Assembly: GCA_934394435.1 (NCBI GenBank)
Contig: CAKRRN010000016.1
Span: 1-50,423 of the forward strand
DNA: 50,423 bases
Direction: 5' to 3'
Source: an uncultured Bacteroidaceae bacterium
GTDB lineage: Bacteria > Bacteroidota > Bacteroidia > Bacteroidales > Bacteroidaceae
Shown: positions 9,253 through 16,812 of the stretch, in pieces
Layout of the letters: each line of letters starts with the position of its first letter
How positions within the stretch are numbered: the first letter of the stretch is position 1
Translations under genes and position numbers: made by a program
Notes under the pieces: model-generated
Database searches by the model: none
Told to the model about the DNA's origin: nothing
The model's input: only the letters and a program-made list of their open reading frames with translations

Positions 9253-10193
9253 TCTGAAAGGGTGATAATCTTTAAGTGAGCATCATTGTTATCGTGGTGC
9301 AAACTCATACGAAGTTGTCCTTGTAAATCTCGGAAGAGCATCTGATGGCCACCGTTTAGGTAGAATGGTTTCTCATCGTGTATCCACGGACCTGCCACAG
9401 AGCCAGTTGCACTGACCGCACGACCAACAGCATATGTCCCATTGACGAAAGAACTCCAGTAACATTCCAGTTGTCCTGTACGTCCGTTACGCCACAAGAA
9501 GGGTGCGTCAACTACTAATTGCTTGTCTTCCTTGCGGCTGTTCCACTTTGAGTCAGCAGCAGTAAATAAACGGATAGGCTCACCTAATCGTCCTTTCAGA
9601 TTCTTACGAAGCCGCACAGCCCATGTTTCTCCAATCTCGTTTTGTACCTGTGCACCATTCCACTCCAGACTGTATATAAGCCAAGGCTGCCCGTCTGTGT
9701 CTATAAAGAGACTGCCATCCAGACACTGTTGTCCTTCTGGTGTCAAGCTAATGGGCTTACCTTCCACCCAAGTATCCTTATATTTGTCTGTTGGCTTGCG
9801 TCCTCCGCGCAGCAGGGTACAGAAGTTCACTCGTCCTTCTTGCTGATTGGTAAGCGTTACAATGGTATAATAATGTCCTTTATAATAATATGTGTCAGGT
9901 GCCCACCAATGGTCAACGCCTGCCTTAACGCTCTTCATCCAGCGATTCTCTCCCAGATAGACGTAGCCTACTTCGCGCCACATCTCCAGGTCGCGGCTTT
10001 CGTAAGCCTTCAGAGCAACAGCCTGTTCGGAATTTGCTGCCGTGATAAGATAATAGAGTCCCTGTACGCGATCAACGGTAATGAATGGGTCTCTCACGCG
10101 GATGCTTTCCTGCGGAATGGTATATTCCTGTGCGAAGGAACATAGATTGGCAAAGGCTGTTGCCAGAATCAAGATAGAAAGGATTCTTTTCAT
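9249..10193 (-). CDS. Secreted glycoside hydrolase family 43 protein
   Basis: 314 aa with signal peptide MKRILSILILATAFANLCSF/AQ. The five-bladed beta-propeller of GH43 is indicated by RVRDPFIT (base Asp, D35), WWAPDTYYYKGHYY, LDGSLFIDTDGQPWLIYS (pKa-modulating Asp), VVDAPFLWR (about residue 228) and the final HQMLFRDLQGQLRMSLHHDN. GH43 enzymes act as beta-xylosidases, alpha-L-arabinofuranosidases or galactan-active exo-enzymes; specificity is not readable here. The usual general-acid Glu position reads Asp (VVDAP), which may be a subfamily trait. It is the first gene of a four-gene minus-strand operon and has a TACCTTTG box 36-43 bp upstream of the start. Confidence 0.8.
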   Translation of the reverse strand: MKRILSILILATAFANLCSFAQEYTIPQESIRVRDPFITVDRVQGLYYLITAANSEQAVALKAYESRDLEMWREVGYVYLGENRWMKSVKAGVDHWWAPDTYYYKGHYYTIVTLTNQQEGRVNFCTLLRGGRKPTDKYKDTWVEGKPISLTPEGQQCLDGSLFIDTDGQPWLIYSLEWNGAQVQNEIGETWAVRLRKNLKGRLGEPIRLFTAADSKWNSRKEDKQLVVDAPFLWRNGRTGQLECYWSSFVNGTYAVGRAVSATGSVAGPWIHDEKPFYLNGGHQMLFRDLQGQLRMSLHHDNNDAHLKIITLSE

Positions 10194-10228
10194 ATTATAA
10201 CAATTATATGTTCATCGTTTTACGAGTG

Positions 10229-10236
10229 CAAAGGTA
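10229..10236 (-). promoter_or_regulatory. -7 box of the GH43 operon promoter
   Basis: The minus strand reads TACCTTTG followed by CAC, a standard Bacteroidetes -7 element, 36 bp before the GH43 ATG. No clear TTG lies 19-21 nt upstream. Confidence 0.55.
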
Positions 10237-10866
10237 CGCAAAAAAAGCCTTATCTGCGTTGCCGTATGCCTCTAAACTCGATAATGCGTACTTCCTTCCT
10301 AAATAGTGCTTGAGTCTGTGGGGCTCGCCCGACAAAGCAAGCGTGGTTAAGGGTCAGCATCTTTTCTCGGGACCTGAAGAAACCAAATAGCTATTATGCT
10401 TCCTCCAAAGACTGTTTCTGAAAAAATCCTAAGATAGTAGGTTAAGTATCCTGTGGTGCTCAAAAAAATCTTTACATGTATATTTTAGCGAAAAACATAC
10501 TAAAAACATACCAAAAACAAACTATGCCCATAGTTTAGGCAACACGATGCCTATTGCTTAAAAAATATACATTATGTTGGTAAATAGATGCCCATCACAT
10601 TGGCTTAGTGAAGATTTGGTTTTTGGGATAGGACGTCTCTATATAGACCACTATGCTTTCGGCACGCCTAACCTACAATCTGCTCGAAAAAAAGACTAAT
10701 ATGAATCAGTATCTAATGGCCGATTTGGGATAATTGAATGTAAAATAAGAGAATAGGTAGACGAATAATCTTTTTTTGTAGATGCGGACTAAACTGAAGA
10801 ATGCGGATGCAGTCAAAGAAACAGATGAGGAAAAAAACAAAGCATAGTAAACTAAAAATAGAGAAA
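10237..10866. other. 630-bp AT-rich spacer with one R2 repeat
   Basis: Separates the divergent GH43 operon and the Spy-like gene. The only recognisable structure is the R2 dispersed repeat at 10644-10733. An ORF extension into 10801-10866 reads as highly basic low-complexity peptide and is better taken as leader. No RNA gene or terminator identified. Confidence 0.5.
10644..10733. repeat. Dispersed intergenic repeat R2, copy 1
   Basis: 90-bp stretch nearly identical to 25397-25486. The core AATCTGCTCGAAAAAAAGAC continues into TAATATGAATC(A/C)GTATC and ends CCGATTTGGG; I count about 12 differences, clustered in the first 35 bases. Same length in both copies and no ORF, so it is a non-coding dispersed element of unknown origin. 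Confidence 0.8.
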
Positions 10867-11412
10867 ATGAAGAAAATGTTATTTTGTACTGCTCTCTGCC
10901 TGTTGGTTGTAGGGCAAGTGTATGCTCAGAGCGATGAGTCAAATGAGAACCGCGAAGCAAAGCGAGCAGAGATGATCCAAAAGTCTGGTGAGCGATTGGC
11001 TAAGTCATTCGGATTGGAAAATGCTGCTAGGGATAGTTTTTTGAGCGTTTATACGGAATATCAGACTGAAATGTTCGCCACAAATGTGCCTCGTACCCGT
11101 AAGGAGAATAACAGTCAGCAAGAGACTGAGGGCAAGAAGGATTTGACCGATGCACAGGCTACAGAGCTCATAGAGGCTAACTTTAGTCGGCAGGAACAAC
11201 AGGTACAGTTAATCCAAAAGCGTTTAGATATTCAGAGACGTTATTATACACGCTTCCAGAAGACTCTTACTCCGGCACAGATACTGAAAGCAATGTTTCC
11301 TCAGCGTCCTCGTCCGCAAGGAGGCAATCAACAGAATGGGGGCAATAATCGTCGTGGTGGCTTTGGCGGTCCTGGTGGTCCTGGTGGCTTTGGTGGTCCA
11401 GATGGCTTCTGA
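10867..11412 (+). CDS. Periplasmic Spy/CpxP-like protein with Gly-rich tail
   Basis: 181 aa from the ATG at 10867, chosen because it gives a proper signal peptide (MKKMLFCTALCLLVVGQVYA/Q); the ORF opens earlier with a basic run unlike an export signal. The mature protein is mostly charged helix (REAKRAEMIQKSGERLAKSFGL, ELIEANFSRQEQQVQLIQKRLDIQRRYYTRF) and includes the TPAQ motif in KTLTPAQILKAMF, as in LTxxQ-type Spy/CpxP and related Bacteroidetes proteins. It ends in a disordered tail, GGNQQNGGNNRRGGFGG and similar. Such proteins are periplasmic chaperones or envelope-stress sensors; here the role is inferred. It has no sigma/anti-sigma neighbours, unlike many relatives. Confidence 0.7.
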   Translation: MKKMLFCTALCLLVVGQVYAQSDESNENREAKRAEMIQKSGERLAKSFGLENAARDSFLSVYTEYQTEMFATNVPRTRKENNSQQETEGKKDLTDAQATELIEANFSRQEQQVQLIQKRLDIQRRYYTRFQKTLTPAQILKAMFPQRPRPQGGNQQNGGNNRRGGFGGPGGPGGFGGPDGF

Positions 11413-11459
11413 GGATAGCTTGCCATTCAGGAAGATTGAGTCTAAGAATACGTAACAAC

Positions 11460-11499
11460 AAAGCCCATCGTACTAATATGAGATAGTGCGATGGGCTTT
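11460..11499. terminator. Bidirectional terminator hairpin
   Basis: AAAGCCCATCGTACTA (11460-11475) pairs with TAGTGCGATGGGCTTT (11484-11499): 16 bp with one wobble, 8-nt loop. It sits between convergent genes (Spy-like ends 11412; reductase ends 11514), and is flanked by A-rich sequence on one side and GGATTTCT on the other. Confidence 0.75.
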
Positions 11500-11513
11500 G
11501 GATTTCTATATGT

Positions 11514-12137
11514 CTAACGTATGAAATTCATGCGCTGCTGCGTCTCCCTTTCTGGGTGAGGCAGATGTTCTTTCGTATTTAGGCTTTTTAGCATCCATGC
11601 CATGTTGTGTGCCAGTGTACGCATGGTTTGTAACCCCTCTGTGTCTTTGGCAGTTTCTCCTGGAGCTGCACCATAGGCAATGTTCCAGTATTGACTGGTG
11701 ACTTGTGGCATGTTCATCATCTGGAATGCCATGTTCATAGTTGCGAATGAAGCTGAAGCTCCACCACGGCGGCATACTGCCACATTAGCAAAGGGTTTGA
11801 ACTCGAAATGCTTTCCGTTGGCAAAGAGTGCGCGTTGGACGACGGCCAACAATGCACCATTTGGTTGCCCATAGTAGACTGGACTGCCAAATACAAACCC
11901 GTCAGCTTGCTCCGCTGCCTTGCATAGTTGGTTGCATACATCATCATCGAAGGTACATTTTCCATCTCCCTTTTTGCGACATTCTCCACACGCGATGCAA
12001 CCTCTCACAGGGTGTTTGCCCAATTGCAGTATTTCTGTGTCTATTCCCTCGGCATTGAGCGTGCGTGTCACCTCGCTCAGTGCGATGAACGTGTTGCCAT
12101 CCTTGATGGGGCTTCCGTTGAATAAAAGTACTTTCAT
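11514..12137 (-). CDS. Flavodoxin-fold NAD(P)H-dependent FMN reductase
   Basis: 207 aa from the ATG at 12135-12137 (MKVLLFNGSPIKDGNT), where the flavodoxin-like Rossmann fold begins. The phosphate-binding loop GSPIKDGNT, the CIACGECRKKGDGKC segment (Cys pairs as in the iron-sulfur flavoprotein/NADPH-FMN reductase group) and FGSPVYYGQPNGALLAVVQR (second FMN contact) are present. Members reduce FMN, quinones or nitro compounds in the cytoplasm; exact substrate unknown. The open frame extends 19 codons upstream into repeat R1 (MARKRRMKF...), which I regard as an artefact of the inserted repeat. Monocistronic by spacing. Confidence 0.8.
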   Translation of the reverse strand: MKVLLFNGSPIKDGNTFIALSEVTRTLNAEGIDTEILQLGKHPVRGCIACGECRKKGDGKCTFDDDVCNQLCKAAEQADGFVFGSPVYYGQPNGALLAVVQRALFANGKHFEFKPFANVAVCRRGGASASFATMNMAFQMMNMPQVTSQYWNIAYGAAPGETAKDTEGLQTMRTLAHNMAWMLKSLNTKEHLPHPERETQQRMNFIR

Positions 12138-12173
12138 GCTTTTTCTTGTTGTGTTAGAATATCCTTTGAATTT

Positions 12174-12245
12174 CATCCTTCGTTTTCTCGCCATGGTAAA
12201 GTTAAGGCAAGCCCTGCTTTACTCACTTGGCTTAACGAAAACGCT
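12174..12245 (-). repeat. Dispersed repeat R1, copy D (diverged)
   Basis: Minus-strand copy of the 78-bp R1 unit. The anchors are CGTTTTCTCGCCATGGTAAA and TTTACTCACTTGGCTTAA on the plus strand; the middle (GTTAAGGCAAGCCC) is more diverged than in copies A-C. It lies just upstream of the reductase gene and gives it an in-frame upstream ATG at 12194. Confidence 0.85.
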
Positions 12246-12295
12246 CTTTAAGATTAGACTCCTGTGTGCTCTATATAAGTGATAAAAACTATTTG

Positions 12296-13621
12296 TCAGG
12301 CTATTATGCTACTTCTCTTAGAGGCTGTCTCTCTTATTTCGTAATTTTCCTTTTCCTCATTTCTTCCTGTAAAAGCAGATGGGAAATGATTCATTATAAG
12401 GTGTGTGATGAACCATCCCAATGGAGCTGATAACACATCTATGATAAAAAATGCATGATAGCCAAGGGCGTGGGTAATCCATCCGCTTAGTGCAGCTGGC
12501 GGAATCAGACATGTGGCTATCAAGGGAATGTAGAGCAGGTTGATGGTATTTCGGTAACGTTCTCCTGATATATACTGGATAGGCAGACGACATGCGTAGA
12601 GTCCTAACCCAAAGCAAAACTGTGCCAAGCAGGTACATATGCAAATAGTCCATAGTGAGGACGGCACCGATATTGTCATATACAGGTAGGTCATAGGGGA
12701 TAACCCCAGTACAATGGAAAAAAACCAGAACGAGCGACGTAGTGAGTTCTGAAGCAGTATGCGACGACCTATGGTTAGACCTATGCAGAAGGCTATCACG
12801 CCCACGGTGCCTTGTGCGAATCCTATTTCTTGGATGCTACATCCGAGTCCCCCTTGTGTACGCGTATCATATAGGTATAGTACGCGTGCGAAAAACAACA
12901 GACTTTGTGGAAGCAACAGGAAAAATAAAGAGGTAACAGAATAGAGCCACCCTGGTTTCTGTCGTATGCGATCTATAATATAGATTTCTGCTTTTACGGA
13001 ACCGCCAACAGTATGGTTCGTACTGTGGTTGCCAATCAAGGGAGAGCGCAGTGCGACAAGATGATAAAGTGCAAACAAGGCAAACACTCCTGCCAGGGTG
13101 TAACACCCCATAGACCAAGCATGCAACAGATGTCGATAGTATACTTGCAGACTTCCTACCACGATGATGAGCATCCCATAAGTGAGCACCACGGCTGTTT
13201 GTGAGAAGAATATTTTTGGAGTGGTGAAGATACGTTGTAGGGGAGGTCTAAGCATTCGCTCATAGTACATACGTGCGGTAAGTTCGTGCCACGAACATAG
13301 TAAACTTGTAAGCATCAGGGAACAGAAAAGAGCTCCTTGCCCGTATGGGAAACTTAATGCCACAAGGATGAGCGAAAAGAAAAGTAAGGCTTCAATATAA
13401 TGTATCGTATGTCGGTAATGTCCGCGTCGACGTATCCAGGAGCGAACAAATGACTTTAGAGTCCATGGTATGAAAAGTAGTGCAGAGTAGAGAGTTGCCC
13501 TTGCGGGCGATACTCCACATTGCAGAAACATAAGTAATGCTACAAAAGTCACCATGGCCGAGGGGATTTCCTCCGCTCCAAAAAGAGTGGGAACCCACGT
13601 CCATGGTGACCTCGTATGCAT
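12296..13621 (-). CDS. Major facilitator transporter, AmpG/SLC33-like
   Basis: 441 aa from the ATG at 13619-13621. The open frame extends into proS, but that part is a shadow. The beginning SPWTWVPTLFGAEEIPSAMVTF matches the first helix of AmpG-like Bacteroidetes permeases (PW.W.P.L..AE..P). About 12 hydrophobic helices follow, with a cytoplasmic tail FTGRNEEKENYEIRE. AmpG-type proteins import muropeptides (GlcNAc-anhydroMurNAc peptides) for cell-wall recycling; whether this divergent member does so is inferred. It starts 20 bp after proS and is probably cotranscribed with it. Confidence 0.7.
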   Translation of the reverse strand: MHTRSPWTWVPTLFGAEEIPSAMVTFVALLMFLQCGVSPARATLYSALLFIPWTLKSFVRSWIRRRGHYRHTIHYIEALLFFSLILVALSFPYGQGALFCSLMLTSLLCSWHELTARMYYERMLRPPLQRIFTTPKIFFSQTAVVLTYGMLIIVVGSLQVYYRHLLHAWSMGCYTLAGVFALFALYHLVALRSPLIGNHSTNHTVGGSVKAEIYIIDRIRQKPGWLYSVTSLFFLLLPQSLLFFARVLYLYDTRTQGGLGCSIQEIGFAQGTVGVIAFCIGLTIGRRILLQNSLRRSFWFFSIVLGLSPMTYLYMTISVPSSLWTICICTCLAQFCFGLGLYACRLPIQYISGERYRNTINLLYIPLIATCLIPPAALSGWITHALGYHAFFIIDVLSAPLGWFITHLIMNHFPSAFTGRNEEKENYEIRETASKRSSIIA

Positions 13622-13641
13622 GTCTCTTAATAATATTAGGA

Positions 13642-15120
13642 TTAGTAACTGCGGGCAATCAGCACACGTGCCACCGCAGGTTTGCCTGTTACCATGTCCA
13701 CACCTGGTGTCTGCTCCACGCCGAAGGGCACACAGCGTATGGTGGCTTGTGTCTCTTCCTTGATGCGTGCTTCCGTTTCGGCTGTTCCATCCCAGTGGCA
13801 TAGGAAGAAGCCACCATCCTTCACGCGCTCCTTGAACTCTTCGTAGTTTTCACACTCGTAGATGTGTGCATCGCGGAATTTCCTTGCTTTTTCAAAGATA
13901 TTTTTCTGTATGTCGTCAAGCAGTTGTTTTACGTGCTCCACAATGCCCTCTACGGGGATGTTCTCCTTCTCCAACGTATCTCGACGCATTACTTCCACTA
14001 CGCCCTTCTCCAAATCTCTTGCACCCAGTACAATGCGTACAGGCACACCGCGTAGCTCGTAGTCGGCAAACTTGAATCCAGGACGTTTGTTGTCGCTGTT
14101 GTCGTATTTCACGCTTACGCCCAGTTTGCGTAGTCCCTCGCTGATTTCTTCTGCCTTGTTGTCAAGAGCCTCTGTCTGTCCTGCCTTTCCAATGGGGATG
14201 ATGACCACTTGGATGGGTGCCAATGCAGGAGGCAGAACCAGACCGTTGTCATCAGAGTGTGTCATGATGAGTGCGCCCATCAGTCGGGTGCTTACTCCCC
14301 AACTTGTGGCCCAAGCATACTCGGGTTTATTCTCCTTGTTGAGGAACTGTACATCAAATGCCTTACCGAAATTCTGACCCAGGAAGTGGCTTGTGCCACT
14401 CTGCAGAGCCTTTCCGTCCTGCATCATGGCTTCGATGGTGTAGGTATCTAAGGCACCAGCGAAACGCTCAGTCTCGCTCTTTACACCTTGTATAACGGGT
14501 ACAGCCATGTACTGCTCAGCAAAATTTGCATAGACTTTTAGCATTTGCTGGGCACGCTTCTCAGCCTCTTCGCGTGTGGCATGGGCAGTATGTCCTTCTT
14601 GCCATAGAAATTCGCTGGTGCGAAGGAACAGACGAGTACGCATTTCCCAGCGCATCACATTACACCATTGGTTGACTAGCAAGGGGAGGTCGCGATAAGA
14701 ATGAATCCAGTTTTTGAATGTATTCCAAATGATAGTCTCTGAGGTCGGGCGAATGATGAGTTCTTCTTCTAATTTCGCTGCTGGGTCCACCACCACGCCA
14801 TCGTGTGTCTCGTTTGTTTTCATACGGTAGTGTGTCACCACGGCACATTCTTTCGCAAAGCCTTCCACGTGCTCTGCCTCTTTAGAAAGGAAACTCTTGG
14901 GGATGAGCAGAGGAAAATAAGCATTCTGTACACCTGTCTGCTTGAACATGTCATCCAGAGTGCGCTGCATTTTCTCCCAAATAGCATATCCATAAGGTTT
15001 GATGACCATGCAACCGCGCACGTCAGACTGCTCTGCCAGGTCGGCCTTCACCACCAGTTCGTTGTACCACTTGCTATAGTCCTCACTTCTTTTCGTGAGG
15101 AATTCCAATTCTTTTGCCAT
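13642..15120 (-). CDS. proS: Prolyl-tRNA synthetase, short (archaeal/eukaryal-type) form
   Basis: 492 aa from ATG 15118-15120 (MAKELEFLTKRSEDYSKWYNELV), the usual start; the ORF runs 33 codons further upstream without family similarity. Class II motifs are clear: motif 1 region GYAIWEKMQRTLDDMFKQTGVQNAYFPLLIP, motif 2 RWEMRTRLFLRTSEFLWQEGHTAH, motif 3 GALIMTHSDDNGLVLPPALAP. There is no INS editing domain, and the C-terminal Cys/His-poor domain (EFKERVKDGGFFLCHWDGTAETEARIKEET...FGVEQTPGVDMVTGKPA) identifies the ProS type that attaches proline to tRNA-Pro in Bacteroidetes. Essential cytoplasmic enzyme. Downstream AmpG-like gene is only 20 bp away. Confidence 0.95.
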   Translation of the reverse strand: MAKELEFLTKRSEDYSKWYNELVVKADLAEQSDVRGCMVIKPYGYAIWEKMQRTLDDMFKQTGVQNAYFPLLIPKSFLSKEAEHVEGFAKECAVVTHYRMKTNETHDGVVVDPAAKLEEELIIRPTSETIIWNTFKNWIHSYRDLPLLVNQWCNVMRWEMRTRLFLRTSEFLWQEGHTAHATREEAEKRAQQMLKVYANFAEQYMAVPVIQGVKSETERFAGALDTYTIEAMMQDGKALQSGTSHFLGQNFGKAFDVQFLNKENKPEYAWATSWGVSTRLMGALIMTHSDDNGLVLPPALAPIQVVIIPIGKAGQTEALDNKAEEISEGLRKLGVSVKYDNSDNKRPGFKFADYELRGVPVRIVLGARDLEKGVVEVMRRDTLEKENIPVEGIVEHVKQLLDDIQKNIFEKARKFRDAHIYECENYEEFKERVKDGGFFLCHWDGTAETEARIKEETQATIRCVPFGVEQTPGVDMVTGKPAVARVLIARSY

Positions 15121-15191
15121 TCTATCGTTTCTGTTATGTTGATTCTTTTGAAAAAAGAGCATCCCGTAGGGATAGTCTCTCAATACGTTTG

Positions 15192-15199
15192 CAAAATTA
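15192..15199 (-). promoter_or_regulatory. Possible -7 box of proS
   Basis: Minus strand reads TAATTTTG, about 72 bp upstream of the proS ATG, in the divergent spacer with the OmpA-type gene. No well-spaced TTTG partner. Confidence 0.4.
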
Positions 15200-15242
15200 C
15201 TAAAAAAAGCCAAAAGCACTAAGCAGAGCCATAAAAAACACG

Positions 15243-15250
15243 TATCTTTG
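15243..15250 (+). promoter_or_regulatory. Possible -7 box of the OmpA lipoprotein-mtgA operon
   Basis: TATCTTTG fits TAnnTTTG, 48 bp before the ATG at 15299. A -33 TTG at standard spacing is not evident. Confidence 0.5.
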
Positions 15251-15298
15251 TTGCGAATTAAAAACCTTAATGTTGAATAATCTTAAATTAAAGACGCA

Positions 15299-16027
15299 AT
15301 GAAAGGAAGAAAATTTATGGTTGGCACCCTGTGTATGGGTATGATTCTTACAGGATGCGGATCCATGTCAAACAAGGCTAAAGGTGGTTTGATTGGTACT
15401 GCAGCAGGTGGTGCTGCTGGTACAGGTCTTGGTGCTGCCATTGGTGCATTGGTTAATGGTAAGAAGGGAGCTAAGATAGGTTCTGCCATTGGTGCTGGTG
15501 TTGGTGTGGCTGCAGGTGCAACTGCAGGTGCTCTTATCGGTAAGAAAATGGATAAGGCAGCGGCAGCAGCAGCTGCTGTGGCAAATGCAGAGGTTGAGAA
15601 AACCACAGACGCTAATGGATTGGATGCTGTGAAGGTGACTTTTGATAACGGTATTCTCTTTAATGTTGGTAAGTCTACTTTGCAGGCTGGTGCGCAGAAG
15701 TCGCTCAGTCAGTTTGCCGCCAATGTGTTGAATGTGTATACAGATTGTGATGTGGCTATCATGGGCTTTGCCAGCAGCGATGGTTCTGATGCCACCAATC
15801 TCACTTTGAGCCAGGCACGTGCCAATGCCGTGAAATCATATCTTACTGGCACTTGTGGCGTGGGCGCAAGCCAGATCAAGAGTGCAGTGGGTTATGGCGA
15901 GGATCCTCAGTATTTGGTATATGATGCAAATGGTAAAGAGGACAGAAATGCCAGCCGTCGTGTGGAAGTGTATCTGTATGCCAGCGAGGCTATGATTAAG
16001 GCTGCCAATGCTGGCTCGCTGCAATAA
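15299..16027 (+). CDS. OmpA-family lipoprotein with glycine-zipper segment
   Basis: 242 aa. Lipoprotein signal MKGRKFMVGTLCMGMILTGC with acylated Cys at 20. Residues about 30-85 form a Gly/Ala-rich zipper (GGLIGTAAGGAAGTGLGAAIGALV, IGSAIGAGVGVAAGATAGALIG) of the YMGG/Rick_17kDa type that inserts in or packs against membrane. An Ala run precedes the OmpA C-terminal peptidoglycan-binding domain (about 115-235): FDNGILFNVGKSTLQ, IMGFASSDGSDATNLTLSQARANAVKSYL, and NASRRVEVYLY, with the Asp and Arg that hold diaminopimelate. It would anchor the outer membrane to the wall. mtgA follows after 6 bp, giving a cell-wall operon. Confidence 0.9.
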   Translation: MKGRKFMVGTLCMGMILTGCGSMSNKAKGGLIGTAAGGAAGTGLGAAIGALVNGKKGAKIGSAIGAGVGVAAGATAGALIGKKMDKAAAAAAAVANAEVEKTTDANGLDAVKVTFDNGILFNVGKSTLQAGAQKSLSQFAANVLNVYTDCDVAIMGFASSDGSDATNLTLSQARANAVKSYLTGTCGVGASQIKSAVGYGEDPQYLVYDANGKEDRNASRRVEVYLYASEAMIKAANAGSLQ

Positions 16028-16033
16028 TATCAG

Positions 16034-16726
16034 ATGAATATCTTTAAGAAGATACAATGTTTTTTGCGATGGATTGTGCTCCTATTCTTCGGGAGCACAA
16101 TCCTTGCTGTTTTAGTATATAAGTGGGTGCCAGTATATGTGACCCCCTTGATGTTGATACGTTGTGCGCAACAAGTTCATCGTGGTGAGCGTATCAGGCT
16201 AAAGCATCATTGGGTACCGCTTGATTCCATGTCCCTTTATATGCCAGTGGCTGTGATGGCCAGCGAGGACCAACGTTTCTTGGTTCATCATGGATTCGAC
16301 TTTAAAGAGATTGGGAACGCTGTGCAGGAACGAATGAGTGGCAGACGCCATCGTGGTGGCAGTACCATTAGTCAGCAGACTGCCAAGAATGTCTTTCTCT
16401 GGCCAAAGAGTTCGTGGGTTCGAAAGGGATTCGAGGCATATTTCACAGTTCTTATAGAATTGGTATGGGGCAAACATCGTATTATGGAGGTTTATCTCAA
16501 TTCGATAGAGATGGGAGATGGTATTTACGGTGCAGAAGCTGTTGCACAACAGCATTTTTCCAGAGAGTCGGTAAATCTGACTCGTGCCAATTGTGCGTTG
16601 ATAGCAGCCACCTTGCCCAATCCACTTAGGTTTGATAGTAGCCACCCTTCATCCTATATGCTTCGCAGACAAACGGCAATCATGCGCCAAATGCGGCATA
16701 TAGATGTTTTTCCTCAAAAAAAATAG
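16034..16726 (+). CDS. mtgA: Monofunctional peptidoglycan glycosyltransferase
   Basis: 230 aa. One N-terminal transmembrane anchor (WIVLLFFGSTILAVLVYKWV, about 13-32) and a periplasmic GT51 domain: ASEDQRFLVHHGFD with catalytic Glu E78, RGGSTISQQTAKNVFLW, KGFEAYFTVLIELVWGKHRIMEVYLNSIEMGDGIYGAEAVAQQHF. No transpeptidase domain is attached, so it is MtgA, which polymerises lipid II into glycan strands. Length is normal. It sits 6 bp after the OmpA-like lipoprotein gene. Confidence 0.95.
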   Translation: MNIFKKIQCFLRWIVLLFFGSTILAVLVYKWVPVYVTPLMLIRCAQQVHRGERIRLKHHWVPLDSMSLYMPVAVMASEDQRFLVHHGFDFKEIGNAVQERMSGRRHRGGSTISQQTAKNVFLWPKSSWVRKGFEAYFTVLIELVWGKHRIMEVYLNSIEMGDGIYGAEAVAQQHFSRESVNLTRANCALIAATLPNPLRFDSSHPSSYMLRRQTAIMRQMRHIDVFPQKK

Positions 16727-16754
16727 CTAAAACCATACTTTTTGTCAAGTAGAG

Positions 16755-16785
16755 TTTGCAATTTACCCAAAAACGAGTACCTTTG
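16755..16785 (+). promoter_or_regulatory. Consensus Bacteroidetes promoter of the ATPase gene
   Basis: TTTG (16755-16758), 19-nt spacer, TACCTTTG (16778-16785) followed by CACC. This is a full match to TTTG-N19-TAnnTTTG. Predicted start of transcription is near 16791, leaving a leader of only about 22 nt before the ATG at 16813. Confidence 0.8.
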
Positions 16786-16812
16786 CACCTGAAAGGATAA
16801 TCTTTTTTGGGT

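Noticed and set aside
1378..10193. Defence island around the RecQ/UvrD fusion
   Set aside because: Neighbours are an outer-membrane barrel and a carbohydrate/efflux operon; no restriction, CRISPR, toxin or recombinase genes are present.
10237..10640. Possible small RNA or riboswitch in the long spacer
   Set aside because: No stable stem series, no terminator, and no recognised riboswitch core was found.
13622..13801. Extension of the AmpG-like frame into proS
   Set aside because: It overlaps the conserved C-terminus of ProS in another frame; the permease signature starts right after ATG 13621.
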